Shown: piece by piece, positions 36,742 through 46,796 of the stretch
Position numbering within the stretch: the stretch's first letter is position 1
How the letters are laid out: each line of letters opens with the position of its first letter
Assembly: GCF_001696605.3 (NCBI RefSeq)
Contig: NZ_CP031716.1
Location: forward strand, 2,542,001 to 2,606,000
DNA: 64,000 bases
Source of the DNA: Acinetobacter wuhouensis
GTDB lineage: Bacteria; Pseudomonadota; Gammaproteobacteria; Pseudomonadales; Moraxellaceae
Direction of reading: 5' to 3'
Program-made: the position numbers and the translations under genes
Notes under the pieces: model-generated
Told to the model about the DNA's origin: nothing
The model's database searches: none
Seen by the model: only the letters and a program-made list of their open reading frames with translations

Positions 36742-38052
36742 CTAAGCAGACTTGTAGTGTTCCTGAACAATATGGCGAATGTCAAATACACGTTGTGCCT
36801 TGCCTTCTGAACGTGGCAATGTGCCTTCCTGTAAAACTTCCACGCTGACCGAAATCCCCACCATGGTTTTAATCTGACTTTTCAATTGAGCAGCCAATTG
36901 TTGGATTAAATCAGGATGAATATCTTGACGCATTTCAGTACGAATATGCAATGTATCTAAATGACCTTGCTTACAAATTTGAATTTCATAATTCGGCAAA
37001 AGTTGCGGAATATGTAAAATCTGTTCTTCGATCTGCGTTGGGAACACATTCACCCCACGGATAATCATCATATCATCACTACGACCGACAATTTTATCCA
37101 TACGGCGCATTGGACGTGCAGTTCCTGCCAATAGTCGGGTTAAGTCACGGGTACGATAACGAATCACAGGCATACCTTCTTTGGTAATGGTGGTGAATAC
37201 TAATTCGCCTAACTCACCATCTGCCAATACTTCACCTGTTTCAGGGTTGATGATTTCAGGATAAAAATGATCTTCCCAAATGGTTGGACCATCTTTACTT
37301 TCAATACATTCCATCGCCACACCCGGTCCCATCACTTCTGACAGTCCGTAAATGTCCAATGCATTGATACCAAAACGATCTTCAATCTCGTTACGCATTT
37401 CATTGGTCCACGGTTCAGCACCAAATACACCTGTTTTGATTGAACATTTTGCCGTACCAAATTTTTTCTCTAAGGCCTCAATGATATTTAGACAGTACGA
37501 TGGTGTGACCATCAACGCAGTCGGTTTAAAATCATTGATTAATTGCGCTTGTTTATCGGTTTGCCCACCTGACATTGGAATCACGGTTGCGCCTAAACGC
37601 TCAACACCATAATGCGCACCCAAACCACCTGTGAATAAGCCATAACCATAAGACACTTGAATGGTATCTTTATTGCTCAGCCCTGCGGCACGGAGTGAAC
37701 GTGCGACCACATCCGCCCAAATGTTAATATCATTTTGCGTATAACCCACCACCGTTGGTTGACCTGTGGTACCTGAAGAAGCATGGACACGGACAATCTG
37801 TTCCTGTGGCACTGCAAACATGCCAAAAGGATAGTTATCACGTAAATCTTTTTTGGTGGTAAATGGGAATTTGGCTAAATCCGCCAAGCTTTTTAAATCA
37901 TCAGGATGCACACCTGCATCATCAAATTTCTTTTTATACACGCTACTGTTGTCATAAGCATGGTGCAAAGTCTTTTTCAGACGTTGTAATTGCACACTGC
38001 GTAATTCATCTATAGAAGCGGTTTCGATTTGTTCCAAAGCATTATTATTCAT
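36742..38052 (-). CDS. paaK: Phenylacetate-CoA ligase PaaK
   Basis: The 436-residue cytosolic enzyme activates phenylacetate with ATP and CoA, the first step of the pathway. The ATP-binding loop SSGTTGQPTVVGY and the DIYGLSEVMGPG and RYRTRDL motifs of the adenylate-forming family are complete. It lies between paaJ and paaX. Confidence 0.97.
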   Translation of the reverse strand: MNNNALEQIETASIDELRSVQLQRLKKTLHHAYDNSSVYKKKFDDAGVHPDDLKSLADLAKFPFTTKKDLRDNYPFGMFAVPQEQIVRVHASSGTTGQPTVVGYTQNDINIWADVVARSLRAAGLSNKDTIQVSYGYGLFTGGLGAHYGVERLGATVIPMSGGQTDKQAQLINDFKPTALMVTPSYCLNIIEALEKKFGTAKCSIKTGVFGAEPWTNEMRNEIEDRFGINALDIYGLSEVMGPGVAMECIESKDGPTIWEDHFYPEIINPETGEVLADGELGELVFTTITKEGMPVIRYRTRDLTRLLAGTARPMRRMDKIVGRSDDMMIIRGVNVFPTQIEEQILHIPQLLPNYEIQICKQGHLDTLHIRTEMRQDIHPDLIQQLAAQLKSQIKTMVGISVSVEVLQEGTLPRSEGKAQRVFDIRHIVQEHYKSA

Positions 38053-38134
38053 CTTATTTCTCCTTGGACAGCCATCCTTTGGCTGTCATTTACAATCCTG
38101 TTGTGTCTTAACTTTTAATCCTTAAAAATTAAGT

Positions 38135-39346
38135 TTAAGCGACATTTTCCAAAATCAGCGCCACACCTTGCCCAACACCAACACACATGGTGCAAAGTGC
38201 GTATTTTCCTTGACGACGTTTAAGTTCATGCATGGCAGTGATGACCAAACGTGTTCCACTCATACCAAGCGGATGTCCTAGTGCAATTGCACCACCGTTT
38301 GGATTGACACGTGCATCATCATCTTTTAAACCCAACTCACGCATCACCGCCAAAGACTGTGCTGCAAAAGCTTCATTCAATTCAATCACATCCATTTGAT
38401 CCAAACTTAAACCTGCAAGTTTCAAGACTTTTTGCACCGCAGGTACAGGACCGATGCCCATATATTTAGCTTCTACACCTGCGCTTGCAATCGCAATCAC
38501 TTTGGCAAGCGGTTCTAAGCCATTGTCTTTGGCAAAATTCTCACTCGTCAAAAGCACACAAGCTGCACCATCATTCACACCTGATGCATTGCCCGCAGTC
38601 ACCGAACCACCTTCTTTACGAAATGGCGCTTTTAACTTTGCCAATGCTTCAAGTGTGGTATCTGCACGTGGATGTTCATCCTCAGTCACTTGAACCGTAT
38701 TTTTCTTACGATCCGTAATATTTACAGGCAATATTTCTGCTTTAAAAATACCACTTTGCTGCGCTTTTGCGGTTTTTTGTTGGCTGTTAAATGCAAATAA
38801 ATCTTGATCTGCACGACTGATTTGATATTTTTCAGCCACATTTTCAGCCGTTTCAGGCATGCTATCCACACCAAAATTGGTTTTGAATTTTGGATTGATA
38901 AAACGCCAACCAATCGTGGTGTCATAAATACTTGGGGTACGGCTAAATGCAGCTTCAGGTTTAGACTGTACAAATGGCGCACGGCTCATCGACTCTACGC
39001 CCCCTGCCAAGACAAATTGCGCTTCACCTGATTTGATCGCACGGGCTGCCAAACCTACTGCATCCAAACCCGAAGCACATAGACGATTTACGGTAATTGC
39101 AGGCACAGCATCAGGTAAGCCCGCCAATAATGCAGCCATACGGGCAACATTACGGTTATCTTCCCCTGCTTGATTGGCACAGCCTAAAATCACTTCATCC
39201 AACTGTTCCCAAGGCAAATCAGGATGTTGCTGTTTTAAATATTCAATTGGCAATGCTGCCAAATCATCAGCACGAATGCTGCTCAACGCACCTGCATAGC
39301 GACCGATCGGGGTACGAATTGCATCACAAATAAATACCTGTTCCAT
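38135..39346 (-). CDS. paaJ: 3-oxoadipyl-CoA thiolase PaaJ
   Basis: The 403-residue thiolase cleaves 3-oxoadipyl-CoA to succinyl-CoA and acetyl-CoA and also acts on 3-oxo-5,6-dehydrosuberyl-CoA. It has the nucleophilic Cys in [11 protein letters not shown] (about residue 90), the His in GHPLGMSG and the second Cys in TMCVGVGQG. PcaF is a close relative; the location between paaH and paaK supports PaaJ. Confidence 0.95.
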   Translation of the reverse strand: MEQVFICDAIRTPIGRYAGALSSIRADDLAALPIEYLKQQHPDLPWEQLDEVILGCANQAGEDNRNVARMAALLAGLPDAVPAITVNRLCASGLDAVGLAARAIKSGEAQFVLAGGVESMSRAPFVQSKPEAAFSRTPSIYDTTIGWRFINPKFKTNFGVDSMPETAENVAEKYQISRADQDLFAFNSQQKTAKAQQSGIFKAEILPVNITDRKKNTVQVTEDEHPRADTTLEALAKLKAPFRKEGGSVTAGNASGVNDGAACVLLTSENFAKDNGLEPLAKVIAIASAGVEAKYMGIGPVPAVQKVLKLAGLSLDQMDVIELNEAFAAQSLAVMRELGLKDDDARVNPNGGAIALGHPLGMSGTRLVITAMHELKRRQGKYALCTMCVGVGQGVALILENVA

Positions 39347-39358
39347 TATTCTTCTCCC

Positions 39359-40924
39359 TTAGCCTGCTTGTTTCAGTGTTTGAGCTTCTGCTTCTTCATC
39401 TGTGTGATGAATAGATTGCAGTGCGACTTTTTTACGTAAATACAAGCTTGGACGATAACGTTCCTCGCCATAGATGCGGTATAAATTTTCAAGCGTATTT
39501 AGAATCTGTGTATAACCGATTTGAGCTGCCCATTGGAATGGACCTTGCGGATAATTCACACCATATTTCATTGCAGCATCAATATCTTGTTCAGTGGCAA
39601 TGTCATGTAACACTGCTTCACAGCCTTCATTCACCAACATGGCAATGCTACGCATCACGAACAATGCAGGATGGTCTTTGACCCAAATACTTGTCACGCC
39701 CAACGCTGCAAAAAGTTGGCTGACTTTTTCACGATCAGCGGTGCTACATAATGGCGAAGCGGTTAAAACCACAGCCTTAGCCGTTGCCCAATCCGCATGC
39801 CAATCCATCAACACCACTTTTTCACGGGTATGATCAAGTTCTACAGACTGCCCTTGACTGAGTTGAATGGTAATGTCGTCCAAGCAAAGCTGTTCATGAT
39901 CTGCAATTGCATTGGAAATATGAATATTATCCGCATTTTTAAGACGTTGAATCAGACCTGTGTCATGCGCCCACTCACCAACAACCTGTAGATTGAATGT
40001 TGCAGATTGAACAGCAGAAAGGTCAGCTAAATGATAGCTTGGTGTACGTTCTGCCTGATGATAATCATAAAAACCTTGTTGGCTTTTACGACCATAACAA
40101 CCTGCATCGACCAATTCTTTTTGGATCAACGATGGACGATAGCGTGGCTCATAGAAAAATTCTTGATAGACGCTTTGTGTCACAGAAAAATTGACATCTT
40201 GCCCAATTAAATCCGTCAGTTCACATGGACCCATGGCAAAATGACCACATTCACGCAAAATAAAATCAAGCTGTTCAGGCGAGGTGACATTTTCCTGCAA
40301 TGCACGAAACGCTTCCGCATAATATGGACGTGCAACACGGTTCACGATAAAACCCGGTGTTGATTTTGCTGTCACAGGGACTTTTTTCCATGCTTGCATC
40401 AAGCTGAATAATGACTGTGCAATCTGTTCCGAAGTTTTTAAACCACGGATAATTTCCACCAACTTCATCACAGGTGCAGGGTTAAAGAAATGCAAACCTA
40501 CTACACGCTCAGGATGTGGAATCACTGAAGCAATTGCGGTGATTGAAATCGAAGACGTATTTGACGCGAAAATAGTCTGTTCTGAACAAATTTCTGCAAG
40601 CTGTTTGAATAAGCTTTGTTTAACTTCTTTCTTTTCCACCACAGCTTCAACGATCAAATCTGCAATCGAAAGCTGTTGAAGCTCTGCAACGATTTGAATA
40701 TTGCCAAGCGTCGAATCAACTACGGCTTGGGTCATTTTTCCCAATTGCACACGTTTTTCAAGTTGTACTTTTAATTGTGCAAATGCAGCATTGGCTTTTT
40801 CTACATCCAAATCAAATACATAAGTTGTATGACCGTGCATGGCTGCGAGTTGGGCAATGCCCATTCCCATTGTCCCTGCACCAATCACAGCGACTTTTGC
40901 TTGCTGTAAATTGAGGTTTTGCAT
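39359..40924 (-). CDS. paaH: 3-hydroxyadipyl-CoA dehydrogenase PaaH
   Basis: The NAD-dependent dehydrogenase (521 residues) oxidises 3-hydroxyadipyl-CoA. It has a Rossmann loop GAGTMGMGIAQ near the start, HFFNPAPVMKLVEI, and a duplicated C-terminal domain, as in PaaH rather than the shorter single-domain FadB2 type. The ATG at 40924 has AGAGGA at good spacing; the ATG at 40933 would overlap paaG by 7 nt. Confidence 0.94.
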   Translation of the reverse strand: MQNLNLQQAKVAVIGAGTMGMGIAQLAAMHGHTTYVFDLDVEKANAAFAQLKVQLEKRVQLGKMTQAVVDSTLGNIQIVAELQQLSIADLIVEAVVEKKEVKQSLFKQLAEICSEQTIFASNTSSISITAIASVIPHPERVVGLHFFNPAPVMKLVEIIRGLKTSEQIAQSLFSLMQAWKKVPVTAKSTPGFIVNRVARPYYAEAFRALQENVTSPEQLDFILRECGHFAMGPCELTDLIGQDVNFSVTQSVYQEFFYEPRYRPSLIQKELVDAGCYGRKSQQGFYDYHQAERTPSYHLADLSAVQSATFNLQVVGEWAHDTGLIQRLKNADNIHISNAIADHEQLCLDDITIQLSQGQSVELDHTREKVVLMDWHADWATAKAVVLTASPLCSTADREKVSQLFAALGVTSIWVKDHPALFVMRSIAMLVNEGCEAVLHDIATEQDIDAAMKYGVNYPQGPFQWAAQIGYTQILNTLENLYRIYGEERYRPSLYLRKKVALQSIHHTDEEAEAQTLKQAG

Positions 40925-40926
40925 GA

Positions 40927-41718
40927 TCAGCATCCTCTAAATTCAGGAGTACGTTTTTGCATAAATGCTTGTACGCCTTCCTTATAGTCACTTGAACGCC
41001 CTGCCAAACGTTGTAAATCACGTTCTAAAATCAGTTGTTCATCCAAATTATTGTCTGCTGCGGCATTGATGGCTTTTTTGATCAATGACAAGCCATAAGT
41101 TGGTTGGGTTGCCAAATGTTCCGCCATTTTTGCAGCTTCAATTTTTAATTCTTCATCTGCAACACATTGCCAAATCATGCCCAATTGCACCGCTTTTTCA
41201 GCAGGGATTTTATCGCCCAACATCGCAAGTCCCATCGCTTGTGCACGACCGACCAAACGTGGCAAGAACCATGTACCACCTGAATCAGGCACTAAACCTA
41301 AGCGACAAAATGCTTGGATAAATGAAGCTGATTGCGCTGCAATCACCACATCACAAGCCAAGGCAATATTTGCCCCTGCACCTGCGGCAACACCATTTAC
41401 CGCACAAATTACCGGTTTTGGCATTTCCGTAATCAATTTAATCAATGGGTTATAATATTTTTCAATTGATAATCCCAAATCAGGTGCATCCGCATTTGGA
41501 TCAACCACACGGTCACCCAAATCTTGCCCTGCACAAAAACCACGACCTTCCGCAGAGATCACCACTGCACGAATGTTTGAATCTTTAGCCCATGCTTTCA
41601 GCGTTTGTGACACTTCCTGATGCATGGTTTCATTAAAGCTGTTTAACTGTTTTGGACGGTTAAACGTTAAATAACCGACTGCATTTTTTTCTTCTGCAAT
41701 AATTGTTTGGTAATCCAT
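40927..41718 (-). CDS. paaG: 1,2-epoxyphenylacetyl-CoA isomerase PaaG
   Basis: The 263-residue crotonase-family protein converts ring-1,2-epoxyphenylacetyl-CoA to the oxepin. It has the oxyanion loop GRGFCAGQDL and the LVPDSGGTWFLPR active-site loop with the Asp expected for PaaG (PaaF has Gly/Ala there). The ATG at 41718 overlaps the paaF stop; the GTG at 41721 is an unneeded extension. Confidence 0.93.
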   Translation of the reverse strand: MDYQTIIAEEKNAVGYLTFNRPKQLNSFNETMHQEVSQTLKAWAKDSNIRAVVISAEGRGFCAGQDLGDRVVDPNADAPDLGLSIEKYYNPLIKLITEMPKPVICAVNGVAAGAGANIALACDVVIAAQSASFIQAFCRLGLVPDSGGTWFLPRLVGRAQAMGLAMLGDKIPAEKAVQLGMIWQCVADEELKIEAAKMAEHLATQPTYGLSLIKKAINAAADNNLDEQLILERDLQRLAGRSSDYKEGVQAFMQKRTPEFRGC

Positions 41719-42488
41719 CACACACCTCTAAAATTTGGTTGTCTTTTTTCTAAAAATGCATTGATGCCTTCTTGGCGATCTTGGGTCGCTGCAAGCCAAA
41801 CAAAATGCTGACGTTCTTGCTTCAAGCCTTGGCTTAAAGTCACTTCATGAATAGATTTCAAAGATTGTTTAATGACACGGATCGCAAGTGGTGCTTGCTT
41901 AGCAATTTTTTCTGCAAGTTCAATCGCATATTGCACGGTTAATTGAGTCGGACAAATTTGACTTGTGATGCCATGTTGCAAAGCGGTTTGCGCTGAAATT
42001 CGCTCACCTGTCATTGCCCAACGCATGGTCAGTTGTTGCCCCATCAAACGTGCTAAACGCTGTGTGCCACCTGCTCCCGGTAACATGCCTAAACCAATTT
42101 CAGGTAAAGCAAATTGTGCATTTTCACCTGTCAGTACGATGTCACCATGTAAAGCCAACTCAAAGCCTGCGCCAAAGGCAAAGCCATTGACTGCAACAAT
42201 GATCGGTTTGGAAAACTCATCAATCTGTTTCCATAATAATGGGCGTTGATCTTGTTGAATCGACACTACATCCAAAGCCGCAAGTTCATTTAAATCTGCA
42301 CCCGCAGCGAAACAGCTTTCATTGCCGGTAATCACCACGGTTTTAATGTTCGAATCTGCATCCACACTTTTCAGTAAAGTCACAAGTTCTTGTAATGTGG
42401 CATTATTTAAAGCATTGCGCTTTTCAGGGCGATTCAGTTCGATCAGCATCACGCCTGATTTCACCTGTTGGCTTTTTAAGAATTCCAT
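41718..42488 (-). CDS. paaF: 2,3-dehydroadipyl-CoA hydratase PaaF
   Basis: The 256-residue crotonase-family hydratase adds water to 2,3-dehydroadipyl-CoA. It has the oxyanion loop ESCFAAGADLNEL and the GMLPGAGGTQRL loop typical of hydratases. It overlaps paaG by one base and follows paaE after 162 nt without a gene. Confidence 0.93.
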   Translation of the reverse strand: MEFLKSQQVKSGVMLIELNRPEKRNALNNATLQELVTLLKSVDADSNIKTVVITGNESCFAAGADLNELAALDVVSIQQDQRPLLWKQIDEFSKPIIVAVNGFAFGAGFELALHGDIVLTGENAQFALPEIGLGMLPGAGGTQRLARLMGQQLTMRWAMTGERISAQTALQHGITSQICPTQLTVQYAIELAEKIAKQAPLAIRVIKQSLKSIHEVTLSQGLKQERQHFVWLAATQDRQEGINAFLEKRQPNFRGV

Positions 42489-42650
42489 CTCATTGCTCCA
42501 CTTGATGTTTTGATTTGATTTTTATTAGAGTTTTTCAATTTCTAAAATATCAAATCCTGATTCATCAAAACTGTATTCATCAATGTTCTGTTTTTACACG
42601 CTGTTTTAAATCCTCAATTTCAATCTCGTGATTGAATATTGGAACCCATT

Positions 42651-43709
42651 TTAGTCATCAAAGCTGATTCGCACATTTGGCGTTACAGGACGTGCCTGAC
42701 AACTTAAAACATAACCACGCTCAACTTCTTCAGGCTCTAAGCTGTAGTTGATCGCCATGTCGACCTGACCTTCCAAAACTTTACATTTACAGGTTGCACA
42801 TACACCGCCTTTACATGCATAAGGTAAATCTGCACCTGCACGAAGCGCTGCATCTAAAATGCTGTCATCTTCTTTCGATACTTCGATGATCAACTCACGA
42901 CCATCAAGTACGATATTGACTTTTTCTTCATTACGGCTTTCGATCTGTTCCGCAGTGGCTTTTTTCGCTGTACCTGTATTAAAGCGTTCAGTGTGAATTT
43001 TGCTGCGTTCAATACCAAGTTCAGGCAATACGGTTTCAATCGCATCCATCATTTCATCAGGACCACAGGCAAAACAGTGATCAAAATCCGCATTGATCAA
43101 ATCCGCTTTAAATAATGACTGTAATTTTTCAGCATCAATACGACCATTAAATAAAGCACTGTCATTCATTTCACGAGAAAAAACATTCACCAACTGAAAA
43201 CGATTTTTAAAGCGATCTTTCAAATCCATAATTTGCTCAGCAAACATGGTTTGTTTCCAAGTACGGTTGCCATAAATCAAAGTAAAATTGGCATCTTCCT
43301 GTTGCAATAACACGGTTTTGACAATGGATAAAATCGGAGTAATACCACTGCCTGCGGCAAAGCCAAGATAATTTTTACCACCGACTTTGGCAGCTTTTTG
43401 GAAGAAAACGCCTTGTGGTGGCATGACTTCAAGCTGATCGCCTGCTTTTAAATTGTCATTTGCCCAATTTGAAAATTGTCCTTGATCAATTTTTTTAATG
43501 GCAATGCTCATGTCTTCATTGTGATCACTGCAAATCGAGTAACAACGGCGAATTTCACCTGCATCGGTTAAATGACGAATGGTGAGATGTTGACCTGCCT
43601 GATATTGAAAATCAGCTTGTAATTCAGGGCTAACCTCAAATGCAATACAAATTGCCTGCTCAGTTTGAGGCGTAATTGATTTAATGGTTAATGGTATAAA
43701 TTGACTCAT
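42651..43709 (-). CDS. paaE: Phenylacetyl-CoA epoxidase reductase PaaE
   Basis: The 352-residue reductase passes electrons from NADPH to the PaaA di-iron site. It has an FAD domain (RCYSICS), a NAD(P)-binding domain (GSGITPILSIVK), and a C-terminal plant-type 2Fe-2S domain with cysteines in YACKGGVCATCKC and LSCQ. All ligands are present. It is separated from paaD by a 233-nt gap that holds a dispersed repeat. Confidence 0.96.
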   Translation of the reverse strand: MSQFIPLTIKSITPQTEQAICIAFEVSPELQADFQYQAGQHLTIRHLTDAGEIRRCYSICSDHNEDMSIAIKKIDQGQFSNWANDNLKAGDQLEVMPPQGVFFQKAAKVGGKNYLGFAAGSGITPILSIVKTVLLQQEDANFTLIYGNRTWKQTMFAEQIMDLKDRFKNRFQLVNVFSREMNDSALFNGRIDAEKLQSLFKADLINADFDHCFACGPDEMMDAIETVLPELGIERSKIHTERFNTGTAKKATAEQIESRNEEKVNIVLDGRELIIEVSKEDDSILDAALRAGADLPYACKGGVCATCKCKVLEGQVDMAINYSLEPEEVERGYVLSCQARPVTPNVRISFDD

Positions 43710-43754
43710 TTGAAAATCCCTCTTTCTGTTTAGATGTTGGTGTGTTCAGCATTT

Positions 43755-43880
43755 TTAAATCCACCCCAACCCTCCTTTTTCAAAGGAGGGAGTTTTCCAT
43801 TACTAAAATTATTTTAGTTCCGGTAATTCCTCTCTTTTTCCTTGCGCCATATATGGCTCAGGGCTAGGGGAGATTTTTAG
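43755..43880. repeat. Dispersed hairpin repeat inside the paa operon
   Basis: It lies between paaD and paaE. CCCTCCTTT (43770-43778) and AAAGGAGGG (43782-43790) form a 9-bp hairpin, followed by AT-rich text and a CTAGGGGAGATTTTTAG run. Similar text (AAAGGAGGG, ATTACTAAAA, GGGGAGATTTTAG) recurs at about 50930-51055. It is non-coding. Confidence 0.6.
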
Positions 43881-43942
43881 CATTTGTTCAGTAATTTACT
43901 TAACTCACCACCATCAATATTTCGATTTAACCTCTAAATGCC

Positions 43943-44443
43943 TTAAATACATTTAAAATAGTCAAATGGTTCTAAGCAGTCTTTGCATTGATATAAGGCT
44001 TTACATGCAGTCGAACTAAATTCACTTAATAATTTGGTGTGTACACTGTGGCAATGTGGGCATTCAATGCCATCGGTCAATGCCACATGAGTACCACAGC
44101 TATGCGCTTCGCCTTTTGGCGGTGCGATGCCGTATTTTTTCAATTTGTCTTTGCCGTTTTGGCTAATCCAATCGGTTGTCCACGCTTCGGATAAATCTAC
44201 AACGACATTGACAGGGGTAAGTTGATGCTGTGTAAATGCTTGTTCAATTTCAGCTTTTAATACATCTGTTGCAGGGCATCCGCTATAAGTTGGTGTCAGT
44301 CGAACCACAAGTTCATTGTCCTGATTGAATTCCACACCACGAATCATGCCCAAATCCACCACAGACAAAACAGGGATTTCAGGATCAGAAATTTGTGCCA
44401 AAACATCCCAACATTGATCAGTACATTGTCGAATTAAATTCAT
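43943..44443 (-). CDS. paaD: Phenylacetyl-CoA epoxidase subunit PaaD
   Basis: The 166-residue protein has an N-terminal DUF59/MIP18-type domain (ISDPEIPVLSVVDLGMIRGVE) and a C-terminal cysteine-rich zinc-type domain (CPHCHS, CKDCLEPFDYFKC). PaaD is thought to help load the iron centre of the epoxidase. The start is the ATG at 44443 with AAGGAG upstream; a TTG at 44476 would overlap paaC. Confidence 0.94.
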   Translation of the reverse strand: MNLIRQCTDQCWDVLAQISDPEIPVLSVVDLGMIRGVEFNQDNELVVRLTPTYSGCPATDVLKAEIEQAFTQHQLTPVNVVVDLSEAWTTDWISQNGKDKLKKYGIAPPKGEAHSCGTHVALTDGIECPHCHSVHTKLLSEFSSTACKALYQCKDCLEPFDYFKCI

Positions 44444-44469
44444 GGAACTTGCTCCTTGTTCTGACTGAA

Positions 44470-45225
44470 TTACCAATTCATATTTGGATAACTGCGTTGC
44501 ATAGATTGCATTTCAGCCAAAACATAGCCCAAATGTTCAGTATGCAAACCTTGTTTTGCACCACGGCGATACGCACCCAATTCAGGAATGTTCAAGCCAT
44601 AATGAGCAGCTTCTGCATTTACAATGTCTTGCCACTGTGCTTTTAACAAAGTGATATTTGGAATCACGCCGTCTTGTACCAATTGCTGTTCATCTGCACT
44701 GAGATCAAAAAGTTCTTCGGTAAAACGCCACAATTCATTTAAACCATTTTGGGTTCTTTCATGCGCTTCTGCTGTACCGAGACTTAAACGCTCCATCCAA
44801 GCGGTTGAAAAACGTAAGTGATATTTCACTTCACGCAAAGACTTGATGGCAAAAGCACGTAGTTCCGCATGATTGCTATTACTTAAAGCTGCGAACAATA
44901 AATGGTGATAATGATCCATTAACCATTGACGCACGATGGTTTGCGCAAAGTCGCCGTTTGGTTGTTCGCAAAGCAATAAATTGCGATATTCACGTTCAGT
45001 GCGAAAAAAAGCCAATTGATCTTCATCACGACCTAGACCCTCGACTTCACCTGCAAGGCTCAACACCGTGCGAGCTTGACCAAGTAAATCCAAACCAATA
45101 TTGGCAAGTGCAATATCAAGTTCCAATTCAGGCGCATGACCACACCACTCCGCCAAACGGTGCGATAAAATCAGTTGGCTGTCTGCCAAATGCAAAAGAT
45201 ATTGAGAAAATACTGAATGATTCAT
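44470..45225 (-). CDS. paaC: Phenylacetyl-CoA epoxidase subunit PaaC
   Basis: The 251-residue ferritin-like helical protein is the structural, catalytically inactive partner of PaaA in the epoxidase core. Motifs WCGHAPELELDIALANIGLDLLGQAR and LAFFRTEREYRNLLLCEQPNGDFA match PaaC. It sits in the usual order after paaB, 11 nt downstream. Confidence 0.95.
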   Translation of the reverse strand: MNHSVFSQYLLHLADSQLILSHRLAEWCGHAPELELDIALANIGLDLLGQARTVLSLAGEVEGLGRDEDQLAFFRTEREYRNLLLCEQPNGDFAQTIVRQWLMDHYHHLLFAALSNSNHAELRAFAIKSLREVKYHLRFSTAWMERLSLGTAEAHERTQNGLNELWRFTEELFDLSADEQQLVQDGVIPNITLLKAQWQDIVNAEAAHYGLNIPELGAYRRGAKQGLHTEHLGYVLAEMQSMQRSYPNMNW

Positions 45226-45236
45226 TTGCCTGCTCC

Positions 45237-45527
45237 TTACATGTGCTCAATGCCATCAGGGATATGGTAAAAAGTCGGATGACGATAAACCTTATCCAAA
45301 GCAGGATCGAAAAATTCTTCTTTTTCCTCAGGTTGTGAACAAGTGATCAACTCAGATTTCACCACCCAAATGCTGATCCCTTCGTTACGACGGGTATACA
45401 CATCACGGGCGTTTTGCAAAGCAATTTCAGCATCAGGCGCACGTAAGCTACCCACATGACGATGACTTAAACCTTGTTTACTACGTACAAATACTTCGAA
45501 TAACGACCAATTGTTTTTATTGTTCAT
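45237..45527 (-). CDS. paaB: Phenylacetyl-CoA epoxidase subunit PaaB
   Basis: This is a 96-residue PaaB, required to bridge PaaAC heterodimers. The signature WSLFEVFVRSKQGLSHRHVGSL is followed by ALQNARDVYTRRNEG. The length is normal. Confidence 0.96.
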   Translation of the reverse strand: MNNKNNWSLFEVFVRSKQGLSHRHVGSLRAPDAEIALQNARDVYTRRNEGISIWVVKSELITCSQPEEKEEFFDPALDKVYRHPTFYHIPDGIEHM

Positions 45528-45594
45528 GAGAGAATCCTTCCTGAAATTTAAACTGATAATGAATCAATGTGCTGAAAATTAAGTGTGCTGTGAA

Positions 45595-46536
45595 TTAAGC
45601 GACTTTTGCAGTTTCATCAGCTTGCTGCTTTTGTGCATACACCGCTGCTGAATCACGCACCCATTTTCCGCCTTCCCACGCTTTGCGACGTGCTTCGATG
45701 CGCTCATGGTTGCAAGGACCTTTACCTGCAAGGATGTCATTGAACTCATCCCAATTGATTGGACCTGACTCGTAATGCCCTGTTTCTTCATTAAAACGTA
45801 GATCAGGATCAGGTACAGTCAAACCCAACATGTGTACTTGTGGCACAGTGTTATCAACAAATTTTTGGCGTAATGCATCATTACTGAATAATTTGATTTT
45901 CCACTGCATGCTTTGTGCACTGTTTGGAGAATTGTCATCACTTGGACCAAACATCATTTGCACAGGCCACCAAAAACGATTCACCGCATCTTGCGCCATC
46001 TGTTTTTGCTCAGGTGTGCCATTTGCAAGTTGCATCATCGCCTCAAAACCTTGACGTTGATGGAAACTTTCTTCTTTGCAGACACGAACCATGGCACGTG
46101 CATAAGGACCATAAGAGGTACGACACAATGCCACCTGATTCACAATCGCAGCACCATCGACCAACCAACCGATTGCGGCAACATCTGCCCAAGACAATGT
46201 TGGATAGTTGAAAATAGAAGAATATTTCATACGACCTGCGATGAGTTTATCCATCATGTCGTCACGGTCTGCACCCAAAGTTTCAGCCGCACTATATAAA
46301 TACAAAGCATGCCCTGCTTCGTCTTGCACTTTTGCCAACAATACTGCTTTACGTTTCAAGCTTGGCGCACGTGTGATCCAATTGCCCTCAGGTAACATGC
46401 CAACCACTTCTGAGTGTGCATGTTGTCCGATTTGGCGAATTAAAGTTTTACGGTATGCATCAGGCATCCAATCTTTTGGTTCGATTGAAATGTCCTTTTC
46501 AAGCGCTTGATCAAAATCTTGTTGATGATTTTTCAT
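45595..46536 (-). CDS. paaA: Phenylacetyl-CoA epoxidase catalytic subunit PaaA
   Basis: The 313-residue di-iron monooxygenase subunit epoxidises phenylacetyl-CoA at ring carbons 1 and 2. Iron ligands lie in the two E/H motifs ([17 protein letters not shown] and [13 protein letters not shown]). It is the first gene of the paaABCDE-FGH-J-K-X-Y run and faces paaZ across a 260-nt promoter gap. Confidence 0.97.
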   Translation of the reverse strand: MKNHQQDFDQALEKDISIEPKDWMPDAYRKTLIRQIGQHAHSEVVGMLPEGNWITRAPSLKRKAVLLAKVQDEAGHALYLYSAAETLGADRDDMMDKLIAGRMKYSSIFNYPTLSWADVAAIGWLVDGAAIVNQVALCRTSYGPYARAMVRVCKEESFHQRQGFEAMMQLANGTPEQKQMAQDAVNRFWWPVQMMFGPSDDNSPNSAQSMQWKIKLFSNDALRQKFVDNTVPQVHMLGLTVPDPDLRFNEETGHYESGPINWDEFNDILAGKGPCNHERIEARRKAWEGGKWVRDSAAVYAQKQQADETAKVA

Positions 46537-46796
46537 TGTGTCCTCACTTATCCCAAGTGTTTATGAGATTTAAAGTAAAACGATACGAATAAAAAATCAA
46601 TACTATTTTATATGTATCATATTAAAATTTTCAGCAAAATTATTTAACTTACTGTATTTCAATAATATTAATTTTTAAATATTTGTTGTTACAGCATTTT
46701 AATGGAAAAATATTTGACAATTTAAAAATAAAGGAACAAATTATGAATCATCAAAATTAAAAATTTATGTAAAACGTATCATAAAAGGAGTTAGCC
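46537..46796. promoter_or_regulatory. paaA/paaZ divergent promoter region with TGATAC-type motifs
   Basis: The gap holds three related motifs: ACGATACGAAT (plus, 46580-46590), ATGATACATAT (minus, within the 46610-46622 dyad ATATG-TAT-CATAT), and TTATGATACGTTT (minus, 46773-46785, just before the paaZ ribosome site). They share A-Y-GATAC-R and resemble the TGATTCG core of the E. coli PaaX operator (recalled). Position and spacing suggest repressor sites for both directions. Confidence 0.5.
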
